Part shown: positions 49,015 through 58,792 of the stretch, one piece after another
Layout of the letters: the number at the start of each line of letters is the position of its first letter
Numbering within the stretch: position 1 is the stretch's first letter
Source: Parietichytrium sp. I65-24A
Lineage: Eukaryota > Sar > Bigyra > Thraustochytrida > Thraustochytriidae
Assembly: GCA_012862575.1 (NCBI GenBank)
Contig: BLSF01000052.1
Span: 62,001 to 126,000, forward strand
Direction of reading: 5' to 3'
DNA length: 64,000 nucleotides
Position numbers and translations under genes: made by a program
Notes under the pieces: generated by a model
Database searches by the model: none
Seen by the model: the letters and a program-made list of their open reading frames with translations, nothing else
Told to the model about the DNA's origin: nothing

Positions 49015-49639
49015 TGCATTCTGATGCAGTGCAAATCTTTTGTTTTCGAGATTCATTAAACATTTATCTATAGAGAGACCGATCTACGAGCCCATTAAAC
49101 GAGCACAAGTGGCGCGGCCGACATGTGCAAGCCGTAGGAAGATTGTGGAGGTCAGAAAAGACATCCATCTCGTGGGCATATCCATCAACAGGATTAGCCC
49201 ACAGGGAGCCATTGCATTTGAACATGAATCAAACCAAAACATCGATGTTTACTTTTCAAGTGGAGTCTCTTGATTGATGAATGAATCAGAATTCCTAATG
49301 TCGGATAGAGTTACCCATAAGATGTTCTTACTTTGATGCTCACACAACACACTGATGCAGAAATGTTTGGCAGTAGAATCGTATACTATAAATTATAGGT
49401 AACGGTAATTTCGCATTTGGCAAGACACTCACAGTAGTCAGTCAATGCTCTGCCGAGTACTGTGCCATGGTACGCAGACTCGGAGATGGGCACTGCAGAC
49501 TTCCAGAAATAGAAACTCGCAAGTGAGCTTGTCTTGGAATCGTGCCTGAGTATAAAGGTTGTCAAGGAAGCAAACGTGTCGTGCGCCAAGGGTGTCCGGC
49601 CCGCGGAGAGACGCGAGATACATCGGCGAGGACGTGGAC
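49015..49639. other. Intergenic region, nothing recognised
   Basis: 3' flank of the YqaJ-domain gene and 5' flank of the tetraspanin gene; only short domain-free frames. Confidence 0.55.
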
Positions 49640-50488
49640 ATGATGGACGCAAACAAGAATGAGGAACGCAGAGCGGGGTTTTGTAGAGGCGGGCTCCAAA
49701 CGGTGAGTGTTTGTGTCTTGGCTTGGCTTGGCGCCGCGTTTTATGGCTCGTTTGTGAATGGGAAGTTGGACTGTTGAGCTGACGCGTGATTCACTGTGGG
49801 GCAGACGCTGCCGTGCAACCGATTGATTTTGTCCGGATCGACGGTGGTGATGCTAATTCTCAACTTGGTAGTGGTGATTCAAGCCCTCAACATCACGAAC
49901 AGCAATGTGCTCTTTACAGAAATCTATCCAAGCGCTCGCAATACGGGGCAGATCGTGTGTCTTGGAGCTGTGGTGTTTGCTATCACGGCGCTGCTTGGGT
50001 TTGCAGGGTCGTACTACCGCCTCCGCGGAACGGTCAAGGTGTTTCTGGTCCTCACCTTCTTTTGCCTGTTATTCAGTTTGGTCGCGATGGTGCTCATGTC
50101 CGGGTTAGCCAAGCCCGATCAGCTCAAGGTGAGAGAGCCAGAGTTTAAATCAGGTTGGATCGAGATTGTTCGACAGGTGAACGATGGCGAGGACGCCGAC
50201 TCGAGCCGCCGCGCATTCCTGAACACCATCACCACTTATGGCTCCTGTTGCGGCTTCGACTCGACCTCGGATTCTGAACAGCTGATTAGTGATCGGTGCA
50301 CGCAATCCACGACGTGCCAAGAATACATCAACAGTTACATCGCAGCAGAAGTCGACTCTTACATCACAGTTTACGCTGTGTTCTTTGTATTCGGAATCAT
50401 CCTTTTCGCAGGCCTGATCTTCTTTCTTGTTCGCGTCGTCCCACAACCGGTGCACCGCGAGGACCCAGGAGGTTACTACTACGTTTGA
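49640..50488 (+). CDS. Tetraspanin, two exons
   Basis: Four-pass membrane organiser protein. Exon 1 (49640-49702, 21 codons) and exon 2 (49805-50488) are joined across a 102-nt GT-AG intron (donor ACG|GTGAGT, acceptor gtggggcag) in phase 0, giving 248 residues. Four hydrophobic segments: 'LILSGSTVVMLILNLVVVIQ', 'IVCLGAVVFAITALLGFAG', 'VFLVLTFFCLLFSLVAMVL' and, after the large loop, 'YAVFFVFGIILFAGLIFFLV'. The large extracellular loop carries the diagnostic CCG motif ('YGSCCGFDS') and two further Cys ('RCTQSTTCQ'), the minimum for two disulfides. The cytosolic tail is short and ends 'GGYYYV', which might be a sorting or PDZ-type ligand. Partners unknown. Confidence 0.88.
49703..49804 (+). other. 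Intron of the tetraspanin gene
   Basis: 102 nt, GTGAGT donor and gtggggcag acceptor; skipping it joins the N-terminal cytosolic segment to the first membrane helix in phase 0. Confidence 0.8.
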
Positions 50489-50729
50489 AAATGAAGATTG
50501 CCTGTACTGGTCACAGTGTGGCATTAGGTGTTCTTGTCTCTTGCAACTGAATGTTTGAAAAAAGTAATAAAAGGTTAAGTGATCATCTCCTTCCTCAATG
50601 AAGCCAAGATGTGGGCGCGGCTTCGCATTTCTGCGACCACAGATGTCAACAAAATGAAGGCTCGCCCTGACGAGGCGCAGACACTAACAGCTAGCCATAT
50701 ATACAAACTTGAATTAAGGCGAGGTCGCG

Positions 50730-51437
50730 CTAGCCCGTCCAGTTCTCCCCTTTACCGTCAACCAAGTCGCCCTCGTCAAAGACTTGCTCTACGCTGCGCA
50801 CCTCGTCGAACATCCTGGTGAGTAGGTTGGCGATCGAGAACCTCAGCGTGACCGTGGAGGACGGGCACCCTCTGCAAGCGCCAACCAGGCGCAGCTTTAG
50901 CACACCGTCTTGCAGCCCTCGCACTTCCACGTCTCCTCCATCGCTTTGCAAGTTCGGGCGCACGTGGGAGTCCAGCACGGCTTCAATCTCCCCGATCAAA
51001 CTGCTCGAACAATCTCCGTCCTTGGCACGCTCTTCATGCTCTTCAAATCGATGGCTTTGTTGACCTTGCTTGTGTTGTTCTTGCTCGGGTGAATCCAATG
51101 TTGACACTGGCGCTAATTCGCCCGCATCATCAAGCTGCTGGAGAGATATGTGAAGCGCATCTTCCACTTGATCCCAAAAGTCCTCGCCCGGGTCCTCGTC
51201 TTGCAGCGCGTTCACTGCAACAAAGTCTCTGCCCACCAACACGGACGCGTCCAGAGATGGATACGAGCCCCGCAATTTGCCGGGAAGCCCCGCACCTGCG
51301 TGGTCCCGCAGCTGGCTCGGATGTATGCGGAACTCTCCAGTAGGAAGACGTACGCCGCTGGGCAGAGCGAAACGCATAGTGCGCGGATTGGGCGTGGGTG
51401 CCCGGAGAAGCAGCAGCTTCCTCATGTGATGCGCCAT
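50730..51437 (-). CDS. NFU1: NFU1-type iron-sulfur cluster scaffold/carrier protein
   Basis: A 235-residue protein that carries [4Fe-4S] clusters to target enzymes, probably mitochondrial. From the ATG at 51437 there is a short basic N-terminus, then the Nfu N-terminal domain ('TPNPRTMRFALPSG', 'LDASVLVGRDFVAVN'), a variable acidic/Gln-rich linker (about 105-145) and the NifU-like C-terminal domain ('IEAVLDSHVRPNLQSDGGDV') with the cluster-binding C188-R-G-C191 in 'LVGACRGCPSSTVTL'. Length and domain order match eukaryotic NFU1. The presequence is short; a plastid or cytosolic location cannot be excluded. Its promoter region has a (ttttac)n run at 51441-51462. Confidence 0.92.
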   Translation of the reverse strand: MAHHMRKLLLLRAPTPNPRTMRFALPSGVRLPTGEFRIHPSQLRDHAGAGLPGKLRGSYPSLDASVLVGRDFVAVNALQDEDPGEDFWDQVEDALHISLQQLDDAGELAPVSTLDSPEQEQHKQGQQSHRFEEHEERAKDGDCSSSLIGEIEAVLDSHVRPNLQSDGGDVEVRGLQDGVLKLRLVGACRGCPSSTVTLRFSIANLLTRMFDEVRSVEQVFDEGDLVDGKGENWTG

Positions 51438-52583
51438 TGCCTTTTACTTTTACTTTTACTTACAGTAGATTGCTCTTGCTCTTGCTCTTTCAGTGTTTCT
51501 TCTTCCCTTTCTACGCCAACACGAGCTTTCCCTTACAACTTCGCTCGCAGATTCTCACCTTGCGTTCGCAAATATGTTCAACTCAGAGGCTCGACCTCTC
51601 GCCAACAACTTGTGTTCGTCACTGTACACCTTTCTTTATAACTTCAAGCTCTCCGTCTCTCAACTCTGACTTTTGGCTCGAAGAAGAAGCTATGGGACTT
51701 GTGGGACCTGTGGGACCTGTGTGTGGGACCTCAGTGCCTCCTCACAATCACCTCAATCACCTCACACAACTCGTGCGACATATCGTGCAAGTGAACATTG
51801 AGGGCTATGATTTCTCGCTATTCAGCATATAGCCTCGATTATTATTATCCTGATGGGATATAGAGTAAGGGTTGGAAAAATAGGATTAATTTGGGAAATA
51901 ATTCCTCAAAAATTCCCACTAAAATTCGATGGCAAGATCCATAATAACAATGCCTCTTTCGTTTACTTAAATTATGTTATTATGTATATACGTGATAATA
52001 GCTATCCCTGTGTATACTATATAATACGATATCTCTAATCACGAAGACGTCAGAGTTACAGTGCTCACTGCCACATGGCAGCCACAGACCACTGCAGCTA
52101 GACTAAACCCTGATAACTCGTAACACCATTGGTCAGTCGCAGCAGTGACGAAGTGCGGCAGAGCGTCAATCGAGGCATTCTACACCGGACTCTGCCATGC
52201 CCGAGTGAACACCGAGCGAAGATACAGGGCTAATCGAGGGAAGATCCTAGCCACTCCAAATCTGGCTGCGAATTGAAGGTTGCTAGAGGGTTTACCGAGG
52301 AACAATTTGTTGGACTCGGAAGAATATTTGCGTAGGCGGAGAGCGCGCGGAGAAGCAAAGCGACGAAGAGAAGAATTGAAAGTGGCGAATTTAGTGTGAA
52401 TTTGATACGAACAAGGTGAGTGGAACGTGGTGGTGCGCGACGCATGACTCGTGCGATACGAGAGTGCGCGACTGGTTTTCGTACGGGAGGGTGAGGAATG
52501 TAGGGATTGGGATGGGGCGATTTCGTGATTGTGTGTACGTGATGATGAATTGCTGACGGTGCGTTTGTGGCGAAATTGCGCAG
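51438..52583. other. Divergent intergenic region between NFU1 and ATP synthase f
   Basis: AT-rich; holds the tttac repeat (51441-51462) next to the NFU1 start and the short inverted repeat CTGCCA-CA-TGGCAG near 52070. Minus-strand frames at 52180-52748 overlap the ATP synthase f gene and are shadows. Confidence 0.55.
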
Positions 52584-52751
52584 ATGGACGCATACAACAA
52601 GTGGCTCTCCAACTACTCCAGGAGGTACATCCGCACTGGAAGCGGTGCCCCAGCGTTCCACGTGATGTTCGCTGTGTTTGGCGCTGGTGTGCTCATCCAC
52701 GCCAAGCAGCACTTTGACCACCACCGCGACCCAAAGCCCGTTGCTCATTAA
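52584..52751 (+). CDS. Mitochondrial ATP synthase subunit f-like small protein
   Basis: A 55-residue single-helix protein of the F1Fo-ATP synthase membrane sector. The sequence matches the subunit f pattern: 'YSRRYIRTGSGAPAF' (compare the YYRRY-x-KRGS motif of animal subunit f) before one membrane helix ('VMFAVFGAGVLIHAKQHF') and a short basic/His tail ending 'DPKPVAH'. The ATG at 52584 follows ttgcgcag directly, which looks like a splice acceptor, so a 5' UTR intron or an upstream exon is possible. The gene is too short to stand out by length, and the open frames on the other strand here are its shadows. The assignment rests on a short motif. Confidence 0.7.
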   Translation: MDAYNKWLSNYSRRYIRTGSGAPAFHVMFAVFGAGVLIHAKQHFDHHRDPKPVAH

Positions 52752-52987
52752 ATAACAGAATGGTGGAATAGTCTTTCTTTATCCCCCTTTTTTCAATCTC
52801 CCTCTTTCTCTCATTGGCTTGTCCGGACCATTTGTCCTTCACTTTACTTTCGTTTGTTTTGATTTATGCTCAGGAGGGAATTCTCAGCGTGCCAAACATT
52901 GCGCTCAAATAAAACGATGCGGAACAGGTGACGTCAGTTCTTGTTTTTTCAAAAGCTCGTTAAATTGTATGGATTCTAAACATGCGG

Positions 52988-55408
52988 CTATGGAAAACTT
53001 TCTGCCTCGAGGCTCACGCTTGCGGTCATCATTTCCAAGAATTGCTGAGCGGTAATTCTATCGAGTGGCTCTTGCTGCCAAGCGGAGGTTATTGCGGTTC
53101 GCACCATCAAAGAGCTTCCAGGTAGCGCTGGTCTGCGGCCATTGAGAACTGCACTCCGTACTTGAAATGAGCCAAGATCTGGATAAGGAAATTTCATGCC
53201 CAGCACCGAAGAAGCCAAGATAGCACAGGAAAAGACATCTGATGAATAACCATAAAACATGTTGCGGCGGGTTTGGTTGAGTACCTCCGGTGCCATGTGG
53301 TCCACCGTGCCAGCGATTGAGTCAGTCTGTACAAATTGCTGGTCGCGAGGAATTCGGACGCAAGTCCCAAAATCCGTCAGCATGCACTTGTAGTTCTCGT
53401 CTAGTAAATAATTTCCCGGTTTTATATCTCGGTGCACGAAACCCATGCTGTGCATATAAGCCAAGGCGCGAATGCAGTCACAAAGGACGCTCATACGCCT
53501 TTCCCTGCTCCAGGGCGCGCCTTTCTCGATGAAGCCCTCAAGTGAACCGCAAGGACAAAGCGCGAAAACGAGACACAAATGTGGTGGGTTCACACACAGG
53601 CCGTGGTATGGTACAATGTTTGGGTGCGAGAGCTCTGTGAGTATCTCGGTCTCCTTCGCGTAAGCTTCAATTGTCGCGACATCGAGTTCTGGTGGAGTGT
53701 ACATTTTGACAGCAACAGGAACCGTTCTCCCCCGAGATGAATCCCTGTACGCATAGTCCCCAAATTTGCCTCCAGCAGTTCTGCTACTTTGGGAAGTGGC
53801 AGATCCAAATCGGCGCATGCTTGTTGAGTCCCCGCCGACTTCCGAGGAAAATGATGTATCTACTGTAAGTAGTTGCTCGTCCTGAGATTCGTTCAAGAGT
53901 CTGCTCCCGTCAAGGTCGTGTCCGTCAGACGCCTGAGAGGGGTTTAGCACAGGAACGACCCGTTTCAATAGGTTAATGAACATGTTTTCAATGCTCTGAA
54001 AGTTTGAAGAAACCCTATCCAGCAGCGTTCCCTCATCTTCCTCGGTGAGGGACTCATCGGCCCACTCGTCGACAGAATTCTCGAACCTGTTGTAATCAGA
54101 GTTTCCCACCAAAGTTGCGACGGCGCCGCTAACGAAGGCCACCATTGCGGCGCTCTCGTCCAAGTTCTCCTCCTCTTCCGCATCGCTCATCGAAAACCCA
54201 TGCTGCCTCGCGCCCGTCAGAAAGGGATCCGTCAGCACAGAAGGGCTACGGAGGGCCCTTATTGTGCTGGTCTTTAGCGTCAACCTTCCCGCAAACACTG
54301 ATGCTGTGGCTCCCCGACCTAGCAATCTCGAAAAATCCACCTCCAGAAACGCAAAGTCAATGTAAACTCTCACCGGGACACTGTCAAGCAACGCTTGCAA
54401 GCGATTGCTGGCTTGGTCTCCAGGAGGATACCTGGGCTGTGCGAGCCATGTGGAAACATCTTCACAGCCGATGTTTGGGATGTCTTCGCTCCCAGATGCC
54501 GTGCTGTTGGTGATTTGATGTAGTTGTGTTTCGGGATCCTTTGATGTCGAAATCCCGGACCCAGATTTGGAATACTCGGTCAAAGCTCGGCGCATTGGTA
54601 AACCTCGCCAGTAGTGCGTATCCTTCAAGAGCACGAGGTACACAAAAAACGGGGAAAGTACGTCACGAAGGACAAGCATGATCACCAAAATGTAGGTTGG
54701 TACCGCGTGATGAGCCACGACGGCTCCGACATTAAGCACATCGTTACTACCATTGGCTGGGCCGTGCGCCTCGGATTTCGTCACTGCCCAAGAGTATATG
54801 ACGATGCCAATGTAAACTATGCGCCAGAAGATGGAGTAAACCAAATAGAGCCATCCAGTGGATCGATACCTCCCGAGCATCAAAAGCGGGAAATACAAAC
54901 TCAGAAGCGGGAGACCCAGCGAAGCAACTTGCAGCGAGTTGTGAAATACTATTCGCGTGTCTTCGTCCGTACCGACGAGAGTGTAGTTGAGCCCAACGAC
55001 GTAAAGCGCCGTTGTGAGTGCAGAGAGAAGCAGAGACTTGAGAACGCACGCCACGATAGCCCTGAAGCTGACGCACCTCTCAGAGAACAACAACATAAAA
55101 CCATTTGCAAACCACTCAAAAGCAAGCATGTACCCCGCATAAAAGACGTTGTTGAGCGGGTTTGCATTACTGCGCTCAGGGTACAGGTCAATATAAACAG
55201 AGTTACAAATGCCGCCATAGAGCACTGCAATCACGGCCCGAAGCGCATTAACGAGGACAGCGCCAAACACAATTGGAAGATAAGATGGCAAAATTACTGC
55301 TATCGCTGCAGACTCATCTCCCGTCACCAGCGCATAATGCCGCGCTCTATTTACAAACCTCACTATCGTCAAGTACAACGCGCACGCGAACACGCTGGAG
55401 TACAACAC
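52988..55408 (-). CDS. Seven-transmembrane receptor fused to a TKL-like protein kinase; 5' end unresolved
   Basis: About 806 visible residues. The first 290 hold seven hydrophobic segments (from 'VFACALYLTIVRFV' to 'DVLSPFFVYLVLL'), a receptor-like 7TM domain. The kinase starts with a Gly loop 'LLGRGATASVF' (Gly364), then a roughly 185-residue acidic/Ser-rich insertion before the ATP-binding Lys568 in 'VPVAVKMY'. The catalytic core is intact: 'HRDIKPGN' (His659-Asp661), 'DFG' at 679-681, 'MAPEV', 'DVFSCAIL'. The activation pattern fits TKL/receptor-like kinases. The frame begins at a GTG with no ATG nearby and a stop about 18 codons further up, so a first exon with the true start is probably missing upstream. 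Similar 7TM-kinase fusions are known from oomycetes; ligand unknown. Confidence 0.82.
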   Translation of the reverse strand: MLYSSVFACALYLTIVRFVNRARHYALVTGDESAAIAVILPSYLPIVFGAVLVNALRAVIAVLYGGICNSVYIDLYPERSNANPLNNVFYAGYMLAFEWFANGFMLLFSERCVSFRAIVACVLKSLLLSALTTALYVVGLNYTLVGTDEDTRIVFHNSLQVASLGLPLLSLYFPLLMLGRYRSTGWLYLVYSIFWRIVYIGIVIYSWAVTKSEAHGPANGSNDVLNVGAVVAHHAVPTYILVIMLVLRDVLSPFFVYLVLLKDTHYWRGLPMRRALTEYSKSGSGISTSKDPETQLHQITNSTASGSEDIPNIGCEDVSTWLAQPRYPPGDQASNRLQALLDSVPVRVYIDFAFLEVDFSRLLGRGATASVFAGRLTLKTSTIRALRSPSVLTDPFLTGARQHGFSMSDAEEEENLDESAAMVAFVSGAVATLVGNSDYNRFENSVDEWADESLTEEDEGTLLDRVSSNFQSIENMFINLLKRVVPVLNPSQASDGHDLDGSRLLNESQDEQLLTVDTSFSSEVGGDSTSMRRFGSATSQSSRTAGGKFGDYAYRDSSRGRTVPVAVKMYTPPELDVATIEAYAKETEILTELSHPNIVPYHGLCVNPPHLCLVFALCPCGSLEGFIEKGAPWSRERRMSVLCDCIRALAYMHSMGFVHRDIKPGNYLLDENYKCMLTDFGTCVRIPRDQQFVQTDSIAGTVDHMAPEVLNQTRRNMFYGYSSDVFSCAILASSVLGMKFPYPDLGSFQVRSAVLNGRRPALPGSSLMVRTAITSAWQQEPLDRITAQQFLEMMTASVSLEAESFP

Positions 55409-56251
55409 CGCGCTATTCTGCGCCTTCCTGCGTGCACATTTCCGCCGCTCAATTCCCAGTCAGAACAACACGTCTCCCACTTCAACTTCCATTAAAAACA
55501 CATCACATCACATTCATCTCATTCTTGCAGCCTTGGTGGAAGACGGCACAAAAGACGGTCTTCCAACTCTAAACGCGAAGCAATATCCAACTCACCCAAA
55601 GTCAAGCACGCCGGTGTCGAAGCGACACCACAGCGCCGAGCCCATGTCCCTGACCGACCGAGACCAACAGACCAATCGTCGACCCAGCAACTGCGAGCCC
55701 GACGCAGGTCTTGGCGGGTCGCAAAAGTGCAAGCGCCAGCCAGACCTGACGCGACGTGATGGCGAGTTTTTTACAGAGTTAACGAGTTTACGGAGTTTAC
55801 AGTTGTGTGTCTCAGTATTTGCCAGCTAACGAAGCAAAGTACGACCGGTACGGGTGATTGTTAAGCTGACACTGCGCAAAGCTTCATTGTTGTGGACAAT
55901 GAGGAGCGTCGATGAGTGTCGTGGACATTAGACATTGAACATGGAGAGTGGTGAAAACGTCGGTCTGTTGTGGGCGTGGCTGTGAGACGCTCGCTTGTAA
56001 GTGCGACCGAGTTTTGAGTTCACTTTGACGGTGGATTCTTCTCACTGTCAATCAGAATTCAGAATTCAGCTTTTACCGCGTCACAGTCACAAATAGAAAG
56101 TAGAAAGTTTGAATAGAATCAGGCAAAGCACGCATAGTGAACCGACTTCTTGTGAGCAAACAGAGCAAACAGGTGCGCCGGAATGGTAAGAGCGCACCGG
56201 CGCGTTCCAGAGAAAAAGATCTTGAATTTATTCAACTTGAATGGCTAGCTA
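55409..56251. other. Intergenic region; may hold the first exon of the 7TM-kinase
   Basis: Includes acceptor-like AG sites at about 55410-55460 on the minus strand, but I could not place a convincing first exon. Near the SMPD4 3' end are the overlapping inverted repeats at 56172-56203. Confidence 0.5.
56172..56203. repeat. Overlapping alternative hairpins downstream of the SMPD4-like gene
   Basis: GGTGCGC (56172-56178) pairs with GCGCACC (56192-56198), and GCGCCGG (56175-56181) pairs with CCGGCGC (56197-56203); the two stems exclude each other. About 50 bp beyond the stop codon, so in the 3' UTR of the minus-strand gene. Confidence 0.8.
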
Positions 56252-58792
56252 CTAGCGCTTGATTAGAGAGGAAATCAGGAACAGGACACTGATAGAAATC
56301 GCAGAGATTGCGTACCTTGCAATGTCGGAGGTGGTGAGGAAAACCACCATGTCAATCATCACCGCGATGCAAAGGGTGTTAATAGAGGCGCGAACAAAGA
56401 TGGCGTTCAGTATCATGACAAAGAGCGCGCTATACAAAATGTTTCGCGCGTCGGCCATGAAACGAAGATTAATCCGGAAAGATCGCTGCATCTCGTCCTT
56501 GTGTGGATCCTTTGACATGTCATACGAGGGCGAGTCCAACCGGAGTACGCTATTAAGCCACACCGACAGGACGTATGTAATACGGACGAGAAAGCCAAAC
56601 TCGTAGGAACAGACTGGAGGAGGATTTACCAAGGGATCACCTACATACGCTAACTTGTCATTTGTACATGCTTTCGTCCCTGCCTCCATTTCCATGTGCC
56701 CAAGAGCTGTCAACCGCCGATATACACAATATACTCTATTTGTAATCCACGATGGGCTTCCAAAAACCAGTGTGGAGTCTGGAGATGCTTGTGTAGCACT
56801 CGCAAATGCCTGCTCCAGTCGAGCTGCCTTGGCCTTGTCAGTCTCGGGAAAATGAAACACCTGCCTCAAGCGCCTGATGACTTGCTTTGTGCTCTCAAGC
56901 GAAGAAAGTCGCGAGAAGACTTTGCTTTTAGACGACATAGTCACCGAGTTTTCAAGTTCGCCCACAATAAACATGGCCGCGCTTCGCGAGTACTGCAACA
57001 GCGGAAGGCTAGTCCAATTGAGCTCGTCCATTTGCTTTTTCAGTATACGGTGCATGAGCCTCCTGTTCGACTCAAGTATCTCCAACTGACGGTACACCAG
57101 CTCTGCTTGCGCTTTTGCTCCCGGCTTTGCGTCTCCTCCCCCACTATTGGTGCATAACGCCTTGATATGAGGAAAGCGGCCCGCAATCTCGGTGTAAAAA
57201 TTGCGCTGAGGCATCGTCCTGGTCATATCGTCCTCAATGAGAATCTCACAGGCCTGCAAAATAACAAGTACGGGGTCGCTAAAGAGCCCAGACTCCCCAA
57301 AGATCCGTGAGAGCACCACCGCTTCTGACTCGGAAAGCTCGGCCAGCTGTTTGATCTCCTGAAGAGCTAGTCTCATAATTTCAGAATAAGACAAGTAATG
57401 CTGCACGACAAACCACATCCAAGATGCATCGTAGTGCTCCAAGGTCAGCGGATCGGGCTGCGGAGCTTGCAGTCTAGATGCAATATCAATTCCAGTTCTA
57501 TTGCGCGGACCAACTCTGGAAGGTCGGTTTGCCCACCTAGCTCGAGCTTTCCACGGCTGCAAGTATGCAACCCAAAGGTCAACGATTGAGATCAGCCCTA
57601 CAGGGAGGCCTGGTTCGCTTGTGCTGCCAACAGCTTTGCCCATGCGCTTCAGCGACACCTCAAAGAAGTCAAAGAGAGGTTTGCGCATTTCACTCAAGTA
57701 GTTGGAGATTCCTTGCGATACGTCGGTCTGAGAGAGTTGCCGCCGTTCATCAAACGGCAAGGATGGATCTGTGTGAAAATAGGTAAAGAATGCAAGAATT
57801 GCCTTGGCAAGTGTTTTGGACGGATCAAGGAAATGAACCGCTGGAGTGAATGACGACGTGAAGGACATTCCGGCACCTTGATAGTGAGACACGGACTGAA
57901 TCTGCCCAGAATTGGCCAGAGGGAGGAGCGACGCCCACGGCTCCACGTTGTACCAAAGCCAGAGATGCAAAACACCTTGGAAGAAAAGCCAGCCGTGTCT
58001 GGTTAATTCCTGGCCTCCAAGGGGCAGCAGCGCCTTTAAATATTCGCAGAAGATCTCCAGCCCTGGGTTGCCTCGAAAGTAATCCCCAACATGGGATACC
58101 GAATAGCTCGTCTCCCCACCAAAGCGCTTGTCTGCATCTTTGCCGTCAGCTCCTAGCTTTCCACAATAAACAAACCAAGCCAAAAATTTCAAAATGAAGA
58201 GCTCCTCCAGGGATACCAAAACTGTACCATTCTCAACAGCCTTGCTGAGAAGGCCCAGCTCGCAGTAAAATCGAGAACGCGACATAACCTCGCGCTTGTT
58301 GGGAGCGTGCGAATCTGACAAGAGCGCCTGAATGTACTGCGGGAACACCGTGACTCTCAGTTTGTAGGTGCTAAGAGACGACTCCCTGCGATTGAAAATC
58401 ACGTTGAAAAGACCGCCACTCTCATTAGGGTCAAGGATGTGACACGCCCGAAATCCGATTCGGTCCTCGCGGCTCAGTCTCTCGTTAAACGTCTTCTCCA
58501 GACTGGATTTGATCGCTTCCAAATAATATGGGACAGAAGCAGAGCGCGTCTGTGCTTTGGAGAGATACGACCCTTTCACATCGTCTCCTAAGCCAAGCAT
58601 CATCTCCAAAAGCTTTGGCACCTCGGTATACAGATCCTGCATCGTCAAATGCGGCGTGCGGTTAAAGTACAAGTGCGCAATGCGGAGCACATGGTACCCT
58701 GAGTCGACTTCGCCGTCCTTGGGACTAACACAATCCATAAGGGATTCCTCCTCATACCCTTTCTCCCTGTCAAACGCAGTCACCACCGTCAT
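56252..58792 (-). CDS. Neutral sphingomyelinase 3 / SMPD4-like protein
   Basis: An 846-residue homologue of SMPD4, a tail-anchored protein of ER and nuclear envelope linked to sphingomyelin hydrolysis. The ATG at 58792 is chosen; an upstream Met would add only a translated CT microsatellite (EREREREI). Family-like blocks: 'LFNVIFNRRESSL', 'FLDPSKTLAKAILAFF', 'ISIVDLWVAYLQPWKAR', 'WMWFVVQHYLSYSEIMR', 'LRQVFHFPETDK', and near the end 'NPPPVCSYEFGFLVRITY', which parallels the 'RSYEIASLVRTLF' region of the human protein. Two hydrophobic segments close the protein ('ILYSALFVMILNAIFV', 'ISISVLFLISSLIKR'), fitting a C-terminal membrane anchor. The biochemical activity of the family is debated. Confidence 0.85.
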   Translation of the reverse strand: MTVVTAFDREKGYEEESLMDCVSPKDGEVDSGYHVLRIAHLYFNRTPHLTMQDLYTEVPKLLEMMLGLGDDVKGSYLSKAQTRSASVPYYLEAIKSSLEKTFNERLSREDRIGFRACHILDPNESGGLFNVIFNRRESSLSTYKLRVTVFPQYIQALLSDSHAPNKREVMSRSRFYCELGLLSKAVENGTVLVSLEELFILKFLAWFVYCGKLGADGKDADKRFGGETSYSVSHVGDYFRGNPGLEIFCEYLKALLPLGGQELTRHGWLFFQGVLHLWLWYNVEPWASLLPLANSGQIQSVSHYQGAGMSFTSSFTPAVHFLDPSKTLAKAILAFFTYFHTDPSLPFDERRQLSQTDVSQGISNYLSEMRKPLFDFFEVSLKRMGKAVGSTSEPGLPVGLISIVDLWVAYLQPWKARARWANRPSRVGPRNRTGIDIASRLQAPQPDPLTLEHYDASWMWFVVQHYLSYSEIMRLALQEIKQLAELSESEAVVLSRIFGESGLFSDPVLVILQACEILIEDDMTRTMPQRNFYTEIAGRFPHIKALCTNSGGGDAKPGAKAQAELVYRQLEILESNRRLMHRILKKQMDELNWTSLPLLQYSRSAAMFIVGELENSVTMSSKSKVFSRLSSLESTKQVIRRLRQVFHFPETDKAKAARLEQAFASATQASPDSTLVFGSPSWITNRVYCVYRRLTALGHMEMEAGTKACTNDKLAYVGDPLVNPPPVCSYEFGFLVRITYVLSVWLNSVLRLDSPSYDMSKDPHKDEMQRSFRINLRFMADARNILYSALFVMILNAIFVRASINTLCIAVMIDMVVFLTTSDIARYAISAISISVLFLISSLIKR

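Noticed and set aside
44881-49300. Possible terminal inverted repeats around the YqaJ-domain gene (catgttcaaa on both sides)
   Set aside because: Only about 10 bp match with no extended pairing or target-site duplication; expected by chance in this AT-rich DNA.
54614-55495. 293-codon plus frame opposite the 7TM-kinase
   Set aside because: Antisense of the membrane domain; Arg/His-rich translation typical of a shadow.
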